Shown: positions 23,848 to 35,495, counted from the first letter of the stretch. The stretch is DNA of 64,000 nt from Rapana venosa (GCA_028751875.1 CM054154.1:52555476-52619475); one strand, 5' to 3'. The notes: generated by a model from the sequence alone, not told the origin. Translations and numbers: made by a program.

Positions 23848-24115
23848 TAGGAGGTTAAGAACGTTTGCCTGCCTCACAAGTAAACCGTGAGGTTGTGGTT
23901 CAATTCCCAGCCCTCAGCCTTTCTTCACAGTTAGCGACAAAAAAATCGAACTGAATGTCAGACCTTCGATGAAAACTATAAACCGAAGCCCCGTAATGCT
24001 AACGCATGCAGAACATCTATCTTGCGCACGGGGGGGGACGTAAATACTTTCCGCTGTTCGAAAAGCGTAGGCCATTTGTGTGCCGGTGTGAACAGATGAC
24101 ACAATTTATAAAGAC
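23848..24115 (+). mobile_element. tRNA-derived SINE (family C)
   Basis: A box GGTGGTAGGAGGTTAAGAAC at about 23854 and B box GTGGTTCAATTCCCAGCC at about 23902, spaced like a tRNA promoter. The body includes ACTATAAACCGAAGCCCCGT and CTTGCGCAC, blocks I associate with mollusc SINEs. The sequence does not fold as a closed tRNA (no acceptor-stem match seen), so it is not called a tRNA gene. A short poly-G at 24030 and 24117 interrupts or ends it. Probable family: gastropod/bivalve tRNA-SINE. Confidence 0.7.
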
Positions 24116-24209
24116 AGGGGGGGGGCGAGGGTACACACGCATGAAATATGTTTTTTAACCCAGTCCATCTGAGCGATTTGATTTTTGTTGCTGTATAAGG
24201 GCGTTAGAT

Positions 24210-24250
24210 TCCAGCTCTATATAAATTCCATACATTATTCTTAGTGAGTA
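24210..24250 (+). mobile_element. Possible degraded tail of the (ATT)n-tailed LINE
   Basis: CTCTATATAAATTCCATACA then TTATTCTT resembles the AGCGCTATATAAATTCCATT-(ATT)n end seen at 52605, 53431 and 55523. Only about 30 bp match. Confidence 0.35.
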
Positions 24251-24384
24251 GCCCAGTTCTCCATGTCATATATTGGTGTAAGCTGCAATGAAGTTTTTAC
24301 CGAGGTACGTGCCTGTGTCCTTTAGGAGAACTGAAAATATCTAATGCTATTGAATTCTTGCACATACAGATCTTGGTTGTTGGT

Positions 24385-24385
24385 T

Positions 24386-24456
<71 letters not shown>

Positions 24457-24502
24457 GATGGGGGGGGGGGGGGGAGAGAGAGAGAGAGAAAGAGAGAGGA
24501 GG

Positions 24503-24542
<40 letters not shown>

Positions 24543-24570
24543 GAGGAGAGAGGAGAGAGAGAGAGACATT
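24385..24570 (+). repeat. (GA)n microsatellite with a G run
   Basis: Long GA repeat interrupted by GGATAGA and a G run at about 24461-24474. Arg/Glu-rich frames here are not genes. Confidence 0.95.
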
Positions 24571-24944
24571 TTCAGAGTTAACATCAAAATATAACCAGAT
24601 ATCAAATTCTGAACTAAAGTAAACCTCGAGTAAAACTTTTTTTTTTTTTTAAAGATACTATCAATAAAAATAAGCAATTAAGGTACAAAATACCAAAGAG
24701 CCTGATATTTTAAACCGTTTTAAAAAACAGCCCCCACCAGCAACAGCATCAACAAAACAACAATTAGAAGTTAGTCAAATCAGTTAAAACTCACACACAT
24801 ACATTTCCAAGTAGGCCATGGCATTTTGATTGAAGGAGAACATTATTGTAACGCATTTAGAGATTACAAAATAAAGCACTATAAAATGTAATAACCAAAC
24901 ATTTATATCAAATAATACATTTCATATCTAGAGATAATACTGAA

Positions 24945-25050
24945 AGGGGGGGGGGGGGGGCGGGTGAGAGAAAGAGTGAAGAGAGAGAGAGGAGGGGGGG
25001 GGGGGGGGGCGGGGTGAGAGAGAGAGAGAGAGAGAGAAATAGAGAGAGAG
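24945..25050 (+). repeat. Poly-G and (GA)n tract
   Basis: Two poly-G runs with GA repeats between and after them. The following 25060-26260 holds AT-rich sequence in which I see no gene or recognisable repeat. Confidence 0.85.
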
Positions 25051-26261
25051 AACATCTCCATGTTTTAATGATCACTAGATACATGGTAAGTACCAAAACA
25101 TCCACACAAACCTCTCTCACCTTAACATACAGTTATCAATAATAAAGAAACCAAGACATAGCCTGCAAGAGAACACCCCACACAACAATATGTCAAACAA
25201 TCAAGACAAAACAAATTTAACAATTTCCAAATTGTGTAGAATACATACATGCATATAGAAAATACAGATTCATGATTTAGAACAATAACTCAGAACAATT
25301 TCAAAATGTCATAACAACGGAATTAATGCATTCATAGCCGTTAAAGTGTTTTAAGAAGAGTGGGGGGTGGAGGGCAACAGGCAGAGCCAGAGAGTACATT
25401 TTCGAATTATACGGTCATCTGGATAATATGGTACTTTTTACAACACCTACACAAGTTATCTCATGAAATATTGCTACCATAGTATATGGTTGAAATGCTA
25501 CAAAATAAAACAAAATATAACATACAAAGGAACATATATAAAGAGCTGTCAAAACACTATCACACAGTCTAACGAGTTTCCATAGCGTAGTAGGCCTATT
25601 GTTTATGACACGAGGACATACGATATACATCACATTAGAATGATAAAAACACAAAATATCACACTTCACATTAGCAACTAAAAAATTCCTACTGATAAAG
25701 TTTTCTAGTTATTACCCAATAGAATTAAATTCAAAGGTAGAACACGATGTTAATTCATGATTTTTATTACTCAAGTGAGGCTATTAATAGACATTGTGAC
25801 CATTCCTTGAACAGAAATTTACTGGCTACATTGGCAAGATACTGTTTGTTAGGATATCAGTTACCATTTGTGTTGGTAAAGATACTTTTCTTGAAAGCTT
25901 CTTTGGGATGTTAGTTTAGGAATGATGGTAGCATGTCTCAGAGTAGCTAACTGCGTATTAGTGATTGCTACATTTATATAAGATAATTCCTAGGTATTGG
26001 TAATGAATTTTGTAGATGTCGTGAAGTCCATATGAAACTTAGATTGGTGTGTTTTGGTGGAGCTTTACCCTCATAAACATTGTAACATGAATATTCTTAA
26101 TCAGGGTAACTTATCTTTACGGAAGAATCTCCAGTTTTGCATAGTCTGCTATTTTTAAAGTAGAAGATTTTTAGTAGACCTGGGGGGCATAGGGAAGTGC
26201 TGCGGGTTTGTATGCGTATCTGGGCGAGCGGGGTTGGGGGGAGGGGGGGAGGTTTTAGGAA

Positions 26262-27260
26262 TATTTAATAAAATGGGAATTAAATCCAGCTCAATATCCT
26301 TCAGAGACAAATCAAAGTGCTTGCACTCAACTCATTCTAACACAGTCATGACAACCCATTACCAGTAAAAGTTCCATCAAGCAGTCCAAATGTGCACGGC
26401 ATGCGCACGCACGCAACGCCCAGGCCGCACGCTCCGGCACGGCACACACACAAAGCACACACACCCACACCCACACACACACACACACCCACACACAGGT
26501 CAACACACCCTGCAGTGGCAATAGAAGTCTTGGCTGTTATGAAGGCAGGAAAAACTATGAGAGAAGCATGCTAGAGGGGAAAATCGGGGGGGAGGGAGGA
26601 GGGTGTTTGAAATAAATACTGTCGGGGAGGGGATAGGAGGGGCGTGATTTTAAGTTCATCGGCGGGAAGGGGCTAGGAGGTTCGGAGAGGAGGAGGGAGA
26701 ACATTCACATCAATGACCGCGAAAATTGATGAAAGAGTGCGAACGGCCAAGGGGGGGGTGGGTGAGTGTGTGAGGTGTGGGGGGGAGAGGGGGAATCTAG
26801 GTATCGTGGGGGAAGGACAAGGTATCTTCCAGTAGCGAGAAAACAAGAAAGTAGAGTACAAGTGAAACATTCACCAGAGGTAGCGGGTGCTGTTTTGTGG
26901 AGACATTTTGAAACCGAGGTGTACCTAACATAAAGATTACTCTCACGTGGCATACAGGCAGCCTATTGGAGAGATTGCAAAGAGGGTAATAAGCTCAGAA
27001 TTTTCTTTCTGAGGATAATCGAGCTGCAGATTTTTATTACGAGGAAGGGAATGTGTTGATGATGTTGGGCAGGAACCACCAACAGAGAAATTGCAATAGA
27101 TCCAACTTGAAAAATGAGAGACGCAACGAGTATGGAGTGTTTGGGCGGAACAGTGGACAGGTAACTTTCCGAATTGCACTACTACACCTAATTGATAGTA
27201 GCAGACTGGCATGTCCTGTGGTGAGGGGTGGCGATTTGGAGTGGGCGATAAGAGTGTGTT
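26262..27260 (-). mobile_element. (ATT)n-tailed LINE, 3' part (RT thumb, C-terminus, 3' UTR)
   Basis: Minus-strand sequence 27250-26945 gives LGVVVQFG, then SRLDYCN-like and NSELITLFAIS..GCLYAT blocks that match the thumb of CR1-like RTs in shifting frames. Near 26830-26690 a decayed RSFSISGP..W-type C-terminus aligns with the better copy at 53704-53870. The 3' UTR at 26560-26275 (TCCAAATGTGCAC microsatellite block, then TGCAAGCACTTTGATTTGTC) matches the 53.4-kb copy. The tail at 26262 is degraded. This continues the element at 29250-32050 across a G-rich block. Confidence 0.75.
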
Positions 27261-27299
27261 GATCAATAATGAAGCCCCTAAAATACCTTCACAGCAGGG

Positions 27300-29240
27300 G
27301 ATAAAGGGACTGATGCATTGCCAAGTGTATTGAAGCTGTGTAATGGAAGAGAGTTTGTGTTGGGGGGGGAGGGGGGGGCGGGGGGGGGTGGGGTGTATGG
27401 GGGGCGGGAGGGACGTGGAGGGGTGTGTATGCAATTGGTTTTGCGTCGTTGATTGGGGAGGGAGGGGGTGAGGGGGGGTGTGGGGGTGGGTTGGGGGGGG
27501 GGATGGTCGATGGGGGTGGTTATTGGTAGTGCGGTGGGGGTGAGTTGTTGTTTTTTGCTCGGATGGGTGGTCAGTATGGGGGTGGTGGTTTGCACGTTGA
27601 GTGGAATAGGTGGGGTGTAGGTGCAGGAATTGGTGGGGGGGAAGATATGGGGAGGGGCGGGGGTGGGGGGTGTTGGGGGGGGGGGGGGTGGGGGGTGGGT
27701 TGGGGGGGGAATACGGGGGCTGGGTGTTTGGGGGGTGGGGTGGCGGTGGGTGATGTGGGGGGGGGGTGAAGCGTTGGGCTTTGGTGGGAGGGGGGGAAAG
27801 GGGGCGGGGGTGGTAGGCAGCGGGCAGGGGGTTGGGGGGGTCGTAGTATCCCGGGTTAGGGGGGGGTGGTGGGTGGGTTTGGTTTGTGTGAGTGGGTTTG
27901 GGGAGAATGGGCGTTAGGGGCATGGATGGTAATTTGGGCGGTGGGGTGGTGGTGTGGGGCGGTCAGGTTACCCATGTCAGTAGGTGTGGGCTGATCTGAT
28001 TCTTTATGGGGGAGGGATGGGATAGAGACAGCGGAGCTAGAGAGGTAATGGTGAGCAAAGTATGATAGACGGAGAGAGAGTTGAAGAGAGAGAGAGTATA
28101 TGAGTAGTGCTAAACATGATGGTTGGGTAAAGGGCGTATGGGGGGGGGGGATTTAGGGATAATTTTTAGATTTTATGTCACGTATATAGAGATTATTTTG
28201 AGAGTTGGTTTGCGTGAAGGTGGGAGGGTATGGGGTTTGTTTTGGAAAGGGGGAATGAGGGTTGCGGGTAAGGGGAGGGGATTTAAGGAGGAAGGAGGGT
28301 GTATGTTACTCAGGGTAATTGTTTGGAGGTGGTTGGGTATGAGCAGAGGGGAAGGGAATAAGGTTAAAGAGGATGTAGGGTTTACCTTGCGAGGCCATTC
28401 ACCTTCTCTGGTGGTTATTTTTTGATTCATGTTTTTTGTGTAGTGGGTTTCGGTGCGTTGTGTTGAACTTTGTTTTTGGTTGCCTTGCAGTTTGGGGTGG
28501 GTGTGTGGGTTCTGCCGCGATGTTCTGGCATTTCCAGAATGTCTTTTTGAATGATGTTTTTTACCTGAGCTGTATGGGTCATTAGGGGGGAGGGGCCCGG
28601 GGTGTGCGAAGGGCATAGGTGTCGGGGTAGGGTGGTGGTGGCTGACGGGGTGCAGGGGGGGGGAAATAGGGTGGGCGCCATGCCAAGGAGTGGGGGGGGG
28701 GAGATGGCGTGCGTAGGAGGTGGGGGGTTGGGAAGGGGCTGGCGGTGCGAGGGGCTGGGCTTGGGATGCGGGGGACGTGGGGGTGGGGGGGGGAGGGGGT
28801 CGTACGGGGTGAAAGATATGGAAGAGGGGGAGGAGGGGGGTGATGGGGGGCCGTGTTACGCAGGGGGGGTGGGTTAAGGGGCTATGGTTGGGGGACTGGA
28901 TTATGTATGGGGTTTTGGGGGGGGTGAGTGCGGGGGTCATGTAGGCACCCGGGGGGTTGGGAGTAGGATCGGGCGGGGGAAGCGTGCGCTCGTGGGGGGT
29001 GGGGTGGGGGGAGGGGTGGAGGGGCGGGGATGTAGTGGGATGGTTTGAGACTGCAAAAGGTCAGTGTTTGGTACAAGGCCAGGGGGTGGGTTAGAGGCCG
29101 CGGAGGGGTATGGGGTGGGATTGGGGGGGGGGGGGGGGATGGGGGGGGGATGAGGGGTTGGGGAGGGAGGGGGGGATGGTGGGTAAAGGTGGCTGGGGGT
29201 TGGAGGAAAGGGGGGGTGGAAGGATAGGAGGTGGGGTATG
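27300..29240 (+). other. Two-kilobase G-rich low-complexity block splitting a LINE ORF
   Basis: Dense GGGG, GGGTGGG and GGGGCGGG runs on the plus strand, with a less extreme G/T-rich middle at about 28000-28570. The longest minus frame (326 aa, 26943-27923) is Pro/His/Thr-rich for this reason and is not a gene. The LINE reading frame stops at KTETMLVGD (29270) and resumes near 27250, so the block occupies the place of a few dozen RT residues. It may be a G-rich satellite-like insertion or, like 1-1800, an unreliable consensus. Confidence 0.7.
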
Positions 29241-29249
29241 GTCGCCTAC

Positions 29250-32050
29250 AAGCATAGTTTCCGTTTTAATCTGCATTTAGCTGAAATGTTTTTCTGTATC
29301 ATCCAGTTTTTTTTGTATCTGAAAGCAGTGGCCATATTTGTAAAGAGGAGAAGGCAGATTTTCAAGGAGTGCCGCAGCTGTAGAATCTGAAGTCTCTACA
29401 TAAGAAGTGATGGTTGATCTGATGCGGTTATATATATGTGACAAGGACATGGAGAGGTGAAAAGAACAAGGGCCCAGAACAGATTCCCTGTGGAACCCAC
29501 ATTCCAATCTGGCAGGTACTAGACTGAATCTTGTTTTACTGTGACTGCTGGAATCAGTCAGTAAGGTAAGAACTAAACCAGGTAAGGGCTTAACCAGGAA
29601 CACCAAATGTGTTTTGAAGACGGAGAGAAGAATAGAGGTCAATAGTGTCAAAGGCTGGAGATAAGGTCGATAGGTAAGAAGAGAGAATTTCCCTATCCAA
29701 AGGGAGTCGAACGTGTGTTTAATGTGTGGGCAGGTAGTTGCAGTGCTGTGATTGCCGCTATAGTAGACTGGAAACGCAGAAGGAGACTGTTGGAGAGAAG
29801 GGTGTTGACTGTTTTAGAAACTAACTTTTTTCAAGGACTTTTAGAGATACAAGGTTGGTTGGAAACAGTTCCTAATAGGTTTTCAGAATTGTTGGGTCAA
29901 GTCATGCTTTAAGAGTAGAGGTGTGACGATAGAAGTTTTTTTAGAGCTGAAGGAACATTTCCAGAGACAAAGATAAGTTTACTAGTTTCGTATATGGGAA
30001 TAAGTGTGCAGGCACTGTGCAATAAGAGAAGCAGGTATAGGGGTCAAATCACATGATTTTTATAGTCATTTCCTTTCAGAAATATCTCAATTTCTTTCTC
30101 GCTTGCGGGGATGAAAGGAAAGAGAGGAGTGCCAAGAATGGGTTCAAAGTTGCAGCCTGGAAAGGAGTCGATCCAAACTGAGCACAATGTTGCGGACTTT
30201 GTCAGAGAAGAATGCAAGAAAATTATAGAAGGAATACAGAGTGGTCGTGAATAGAAGCAGATGACTACCTTCTCAGATACCAAAAAATGTGGATTGAGGA
30301 AAAGAGAGATTTCATCATCACGGCATCAAGAACTTGAGAATAGTAATAACTTTGTTTTTGCTGAATAATTAAGGTTTTAACTTGTTGATTGTTTTTAAGA
30401 AGCTTGTTAGTTATTTCGGTTTTTGTTTTTCGCCATTGCCCGCGCTAGTTGTCCGCGTTGCGTTTTGCCCCGGGACCCAAGATGTCACTTGACCATGGTG
30501 CACCATAGCCTACTCAGCAGAGATGTACAGATAGGAGGAGCATGTTCATCAAGAGTTTGCTGAGGACGTAATGTAGGTAGTGCTTAGAAGGGTCAGAATG
30601 GTCAGGGGTGTGTGATAGGCGTTCAAAACAGCTCTTGGAATGGAAAGTTTGAATATCTATGGCACTTAGGTTGCGATTGTGTAATACCAATTCTTGTTTC
30701 TGATAGGCTTTTTGTAATGTTGCGAAAGACAAGATGGCAGAATGATCGGAGAGCATTTAATAATTAAGTTTCATAATATTTGGAAAGTTACTTTCTTTTT
30801 TTAACAAACCGTAAATATGTTAAACATTAAAAACTTCTTATTTATTTTGCCTAAATATTTAACCAAATTTTCTTAATTAAAAATGTTATTATTTAATTTA
30901 ATATTATATGTAAGTATTTCAATTTTCGGGGGGGGGGACTCATGACAGTCCAGACTGTGACTAGACCATTGAGAAAACATCGGAGATAAGCAGTCTAAAA
31001 TGTGGCCTGATCTGTGTGTTGTTCGTTACCAGCTGGGAAAGAGAGTGATTTCGACAAAGAAGAGAAAGACGCTTGACATCAGGAGATGACCGGTTGTCGA
31101 AGTGGTAATTCTAAAGTCTCCAAGAATGATAAAGTTTATGGAGAGGAGGCTTAATGGTCAAGGAGTGACTGAAACTTCTTGTGGAAAAACTGAAGATGTC
31201 AACTTGTTTTTCTTCTAACGGTTGGGAGGTGGACGGTAAAGAACAGGAAAGTAAACAGAGTGCCCGGTGAAGATGAGGTGAGTTCACTGACTTCGAAAGA
31301 TTCTGGTACAAACGGAAGGGAGTGGACAGATAGTCAGAGCTGGATGCAGAGTGTCTTTGTAGATGATGGCAATGCCACCTCCACAGAGAGTCGGGAGAAA
31401 GAGTTTTGTAGCCAGGTGGAGTCAGCTGTTTTATCTTTGGTTCGTGGCCTAGTGGTTTTAGCCAAGTTTCTGTAAGAAAAGTTAGATCTATGTTGTGTTC
31501 AGAAATAAAATCAGAAATGAAGTCAGCTTTGCCATCAGGGCAGACAGATTGCGCGTTTAGTAGACACATATGGAGAAGGTTTGAGGGAGGCAGAGAGGTT
31601 TGGGGAAGACAGTGCTGAGTGACTATGACTATCTGAGGAACAGGATGAGGGTGATGGTAGAGATGTGTACAGTGGAAGGGCAGATAGTTTGGATTGTGAG
31701 TCAGGTGTGGAAGAAGGTGAAGAACTGGAGTCGATCGGGGGATTTAGAGTCCTCATCAGATCAGACACACTTAGGGATAGAACCCTGTAGTTCAGAGTCA
31801 AACACGAAAATGTTGAAACAGGTGGAGGACCAGAAAGCGAGGCAATTGTTGTTGTCTGGTAACAGTTGTTGTGGTATGACGTCAGAAGTGAGGGGGAGGC
31901 ATATGTCGGGAATCCGCTGCAGTCGATGACAGTATGTCGCGCACGATGGTCCTCTTCTGGTTTGTGGTGGAGAATTCCAAGATTTACAATGTGCTCTCTT
32001 GAGTCGATTTTGCATGTGTTGGAACCACGTGTAGGAAAAGCTTATCATAG
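29250..32050 (-). mobile_element. (ATT)n-tailed CR1-like LINE, 5' part (endonuclease and RT palm)
   Basis: The minus strand carries a leader region at 32050-31760 (FWSSTCFNIFVFDSELQGS). The endonuclease starts near 31566 (LLNAQSVCPDGKADFISDFI, LTFLTETWLKP) and ends near 30950 with an ILGDF block and HSLDCHES. The endonuclease-RT linker is at 30756-30514 (LSDHSAILSFATLQKAYQ, PDHSDPSKHY). RT sequence includes EKEIEIFLKGNDYKNH near 30100, AFDTID near 29660, FSSYLTDSS near 29560, and RESVLGPCSF near 29490. KTETMLVGD is near 29270, just before the G-rich block. AT-rich sequence near 30780-30930 is an insertion or decay. Frameshifts are frequent. Confidence 0.85.
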
Positions 32051-32419
32051 TCTGTTGCAGTTAGAGTCATTGCGCAGTGGAGTTACGAACCAAATAGCAG
32101 AGAGGAGGGGGTGGTTATATGGGGATCGTGACACACGTGCACGCATTTTTCACTCTGGCAGGCCAAGGGTCAGGGTATGAAGGGTCGCAAAGGTCAATAA
32201 TTTTTGAAAATCAATATCGAATGAAGAAAATAATAATAGAAATATTACAAATGGTCAAAAATGCCAAAGAAAACTGTTCTAGAAAGGAGGCACCCTCGAA
32301 TACTGGGTGATGGGCAACCTAAAAACACAGATATCTAACAAATTTCCAGGAAGAACGACGAGAAACACACAATCACCAACGTCAAATCAAACAGAGACGA
32401 CGCTTCATGCATCAACCTT

Positions 32420-33430
32420 TCCTCCTATAGTTTTTTGATTTTAGAGTTATAGATATTTGTATAGGGAGGTTATTTTTTTTAGTGTATGCTTTAAGTGATT
32501 TGTTGCGTGTGTTTGTGTTTTGTTTTTTTTGATGTGAGTGTTTTGTTCATTTTTTAAGTTTTATTGCACGGGCTCAGTCAAAAAGGATAGAGGAATAGTT
32601 GATTGAAGATAAATGTGTTGATAAAGTGCTTGATTTGCATAGTTGGTTTACGTGTTTGAAGACTGTTTTGCACAATTTATTTATGTGTGCCATCCACCAC
32701 AGATTGTTGTCAATCACAATACCTAGAAGTTTATGGTTTTCAACTTCCTCAATAGTTTCATTATTTATAAATATTGGTGGAAGTCTAGTTGTCATGTTTT
32801 GTCTCTTTTGTCTTGTTGTAATAAGCATGACTTTTGTCTTTTGAGGGTTAAGTGACATGTGCTTATAACTGCACTATTTGCTTAGAAAATCAGTGCTACT
32901 TTGTAATGAAGTAGATATTCTGTCAAGACTGGTGTGACTAGAATGAATTGTAGTGTCATTGCAAAAAGTTCACACTATTCCTTGATGTAGAGGGGAAGGT
33001 CATTAACATATATAGAGAATAAAAGTGGGCCTAAAACAGACCCTTGTACTATTTAGTGTTATTGATCGAGATTTATTGTCTATTATGCAGGAATGATCTA
33101 ATGAACTCCAGACTGTTATCAGATATGCCATATAATGATAGTTTTAGGCATAGCAGTTTGTGGTCAATTACATCAAATGCTTTGGCAAAGACAACAAAGA
33201 GGCCTCCACAATATTTATTTTCATTTATATTATTATGCCAAGTGTCTACTATGTTGGTAAGAGCTGTGTGGCAAGTATGATTTTTTTCCCTGAATCCTGA
33301 CTGGTTGTCAATTAAAAGACTGTAGTGGTCTAGATGATGGCTAAGATGTTTGTGTGCTGGCTGAGTAGGCCTATTGCTGATTTGTGTGGGCTTTTCATAT
33401 TGGGATGGGTGCACCTGATCTTGGATAATG
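32420..33430 (-). mobile_element. Rex1/CR1-like LINE reverse transcriptase fragment
   Basis: Minus strand: QPAHKHLSHHLDHYSLLIDN, SGFREKNHTCHTALTNIVDT, and FVVFAKAFDVIDHKLLCLKL (33350-33150) form RT motifs 1-3. FLHNRQ is near 33080. Decayed GPLLF and catalytic regions lie at 33060-32930. Then NPQKTKVMLITTRQKRQ and IEEVENHKLLGIVIDNNLWW (32850-32700) mark the thumb. The element stops near 32570, where a polyadenylation-like GCCCGTGCAATAAAACTT reads on the minus strand. It is 5' truncated at about 33430 and inactive. Spacing and motifs resemble Rex1-type elements; the clade is inferred. Confidence 0.8.
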
Positions 33431-33439
33431 GGTTGTGAT

Positions 33440-33553
33440 ATTTTGTCTGTGATATTATATTTACATGTTTACTGTTTTTATGTATGGCTTGTAGCCTGCG
33501 TGAATTTCTCTGTTTATGAGATAATAAACTGTTTGAATTGAATTGAACTGAAT
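33440..33553 (+). mobile_element. LINE 3' end with (TTGAA)n tail
   Basis: The plus strand has GGCTTGTAGCCTGCGTGAAT, TTTATGAGATAATAAACTG, then TTTGAATTGAATTGAACTG. A short pentameric repeat after AATAAA is a typical non-LTR 3' terminus. The copy is truncated to about 115 bp and abuts the minus-strand LINE to its left. Confidence 0.55.
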
Positions 33554-33599
33554 ACCAGAAGAAAACGGCAAAAGCAGCCTAACTGTGATGTGTACCTTT

Positions 33600-34010
33600 G
33601 GGCTACACATAAGGGTTAGGTTCGGGGTCATGAAGTATAATAGAGTTTGAGACAGAAAAATGTTTGGTGGTTTTCACATATTATTTTTTAAAGTATGAAA
33701 AAATACACTGTGTGCTTGTTTTGGGGGTTGAGGCCATAGATTAACACCAGGTAGTAACGAGAAAGTGGTAAATGATCATCAAATGAGATTGCTTGTGTTT
33801 CTACAGTGTTGACCCTGGGCAGGCATATCATGGTCAGGCAGCTAGCAGACGACAAAGGACTGAGGGGATACAGTGATGAAAAATTAAAAAAGTTTAAACC
33901 TACCAAATTTGTTCAAATTACCCTGAGTTTTGAGTCAAGGGCTAGTCTTTCATAAAAAGTGGTTTTTATTTCTGTACATGCCTTAGTACGTGCTGTACAA
34001 ATGCAAAAGT
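33600..34010 (+). repeat. Direct repeat R, copy 1
   Basis: About 400 bp (GGGGTCATGAAGTAT, AAGTATGAAAAAAT, GCTAGCAGACGACAAAGGAC, GTTTTTATTTCTGTACATGC) recurs at 34995-35495 in the same orientation. The pair brackets the candidate first exon. No coding potential is recognised. Confidence 0.8.
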
Positions 34011-34312
34011 TAAATATGAAAAATTTAATAGCCTAGAAGTAAAACCGACTTTTGCTAATTCATATTTGTAGCCTTGGAGAAATGTAAAACGTCAGAAGAA
34101 AAAGTTGTCCGCCAGTTCGTTGTTCTTGGAAATGTTTTATTTACATATTCTACAGCAAAAGTGTATACCAGAAGGTACGATAAACAGTATAGATATATTT
34201 AATTATTAATTAATAATTTACTGTGAAATATCAATTTGTTTTGGTACGCATCCTCTTTCTGTGTGGCTAGTAACACAGTTTACGACATGGTCACGCTTTG
34301 CCAAATTATTAT

Positions 34313-34324
34313 TGCGCATGCGCA
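34313..34324. promoter_or_regulatory. Perfect NRF1-type palindrome (TGCGCATGCGCA)
   Basis: TGCGCATGCGCA is the full palindromic NRF1 site, typical of CpG-rich promoters in animals. It lies about 240 bp upstream of the candidate start codon at 34566. The surrounding 34050-34660 sequence is non-repetitive within the window. Confidence 0.55.
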
Positions 34325-34565
34325 GTGCTACATTGTTGAATGAGACAGTCTCGCATGTGCTTTTGTTTGGGATAGTACTAAACTTTTTCTGGTGCGTTTG
34401 GCATAACGACGGACTGTGGTCCGTGTGATCGTTTTCCCTAAACATACGGAAGGATACATAACAATTCTGCCAGGCGTGAGAATTCATCCATCGTTTATGA
34501 TGATGTCGTAGATCGACGAAAGATGATCAGGTGCTGGAAAACTTCAGGGACTGAGCAGAACGAGA

Positions 34566-34657
34566 ATGGACGCAATCGCTGGGGTAACATGTAATACAAA
34601 AGGATCACCAAAAGGTCCGCTCAGCAATATTGAAGATGGATTGGAACAGTCGGTCAG
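34566..34657 (+). CDS. Candidate first coding exon with splice donor, possibly of the RFX-like gene
   Basis: An ATG in good context (AGA-ATG-G) opens 30 codons (MDAIAGVTCNTKGSPKGPLS, then NIEDGLEQSV) and two further bases, ending CAG|GTATGA at 34657/34658, a good splice donor. The segment is not repeated elsewhere in the window. An NRF1 palindrome lies 240 bp upstream. RFX5/RFX7 proteins have a poorly conserved leader before the dimerisation region, so a short leader exon on the same strand as the 63.9-kb exon would fit. The phases do not join directly (phase 2 here against phase 0 there), so at least one exon would lie between and I did not find it. It could belong to a different gene or be non-coding. 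Confidence 0.4.
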
Positions 34658-34994
34658 GTATGATTCTTTTGAAAATAACTCACCTTAAGTACTGACCCTT
34701 TGCAGTTACCAGATTTTTTCTGTTCCAGACAACACTTCGCTTGTCGAGACAGCAATGGTTCGGCCATGTTATTTTCTATTTAAATCCCTCAGAAGCATTT
34801 TGGTGTGCTTTTTCTAGCAGGTATGTGTGTACATGTCCATGCTTGCAGATCCAGGATAACTGATGAATTGCTACTTAATCGCTGTGTTCCAGTGTATTAT
34901 TTATCTTTGTGCTGAAGGCTTAAAGGATTTCAGACGTTTGTCAAAACAAAGTAGGAGTTCTTTCCCATTGTTTGATTCACGATGACTTCACCCC

Positions 34995-35495
34995 AGGACA
35001 ATCTACACACAGCATTTTTTAATTTGGGGGTCATGTAGTATTTCTATAGAGTGCTATTCGAAAAATTTGGGGTGATTTTTACAGATTTTTTTAAGTATGA
35101 AAAAGGCACTGAGCACTTGTTTTTGGGATTGAGGACATAGAGTAGTACCAGGTAGTCACAAGGAAGTTGGAAATAATCATCAAATGAGGATTGCTTGTAT
35201 TCCTACAGCTTGACCCTGTGCACAAGCATATTGCTGTAAGGAAGCTAGCAGACAACAAAGGACTGAGGGGGTACAGTGTTTGGTGAAAAATGAAAACATT
35301 TCAAACCTATCAAATTTGTTCAAAATCACATGAGTTTTGAACCAGTGACAAAGGACTGAGGGGGTACAGTGTTTGCTGAAAAGTGAAAAAAATTTCAAAC
35401 CTATGAAATTTGTTCAAAATCACATGAGTTTTGAGTCAGAGGCTAGTTTTTCACAAAAGTGGTTTTTATTTCTGTGGATACCTTTGTGCGGTATG
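34995..35495 (+). repeat. Direct repeat R, copy 2, with internal 93-bp tandem duplication
   Basis: Matches 33600-34010 over its length but contains a 93-bp unit twice (CAAAGGACTGAGGGGGTACA starts at 35256 and 35349). It adjoins the left end of the complex repeat at 35505. Confidence 0.8.

Noticed and set aside
23854..23925. Possible tRNA gene
   Set aside because: A and B boxes are good, but no acceptor stem closes and the body continues as a SINE.
26943..27923. 326-aa minus-strand open frame, the longest in the window
   Set aside because: Its first two-thirds is a Pro/His/Thr translation of the G-rich block, and its last third is shifted LINE RT. No start, domain or splice evidence.
28602..28877. 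Gly-rich plus-strand frames as possible secreted proteins
   Set aside because: Translation of the G-rich block, with no signal peptide or domain.
35256..35441. Spaced repeats resembling a CRISPR-like or satellite array
   Set aside because: Only two 93-bp units, no spacers, in a eukaryotic dispersed repeat.
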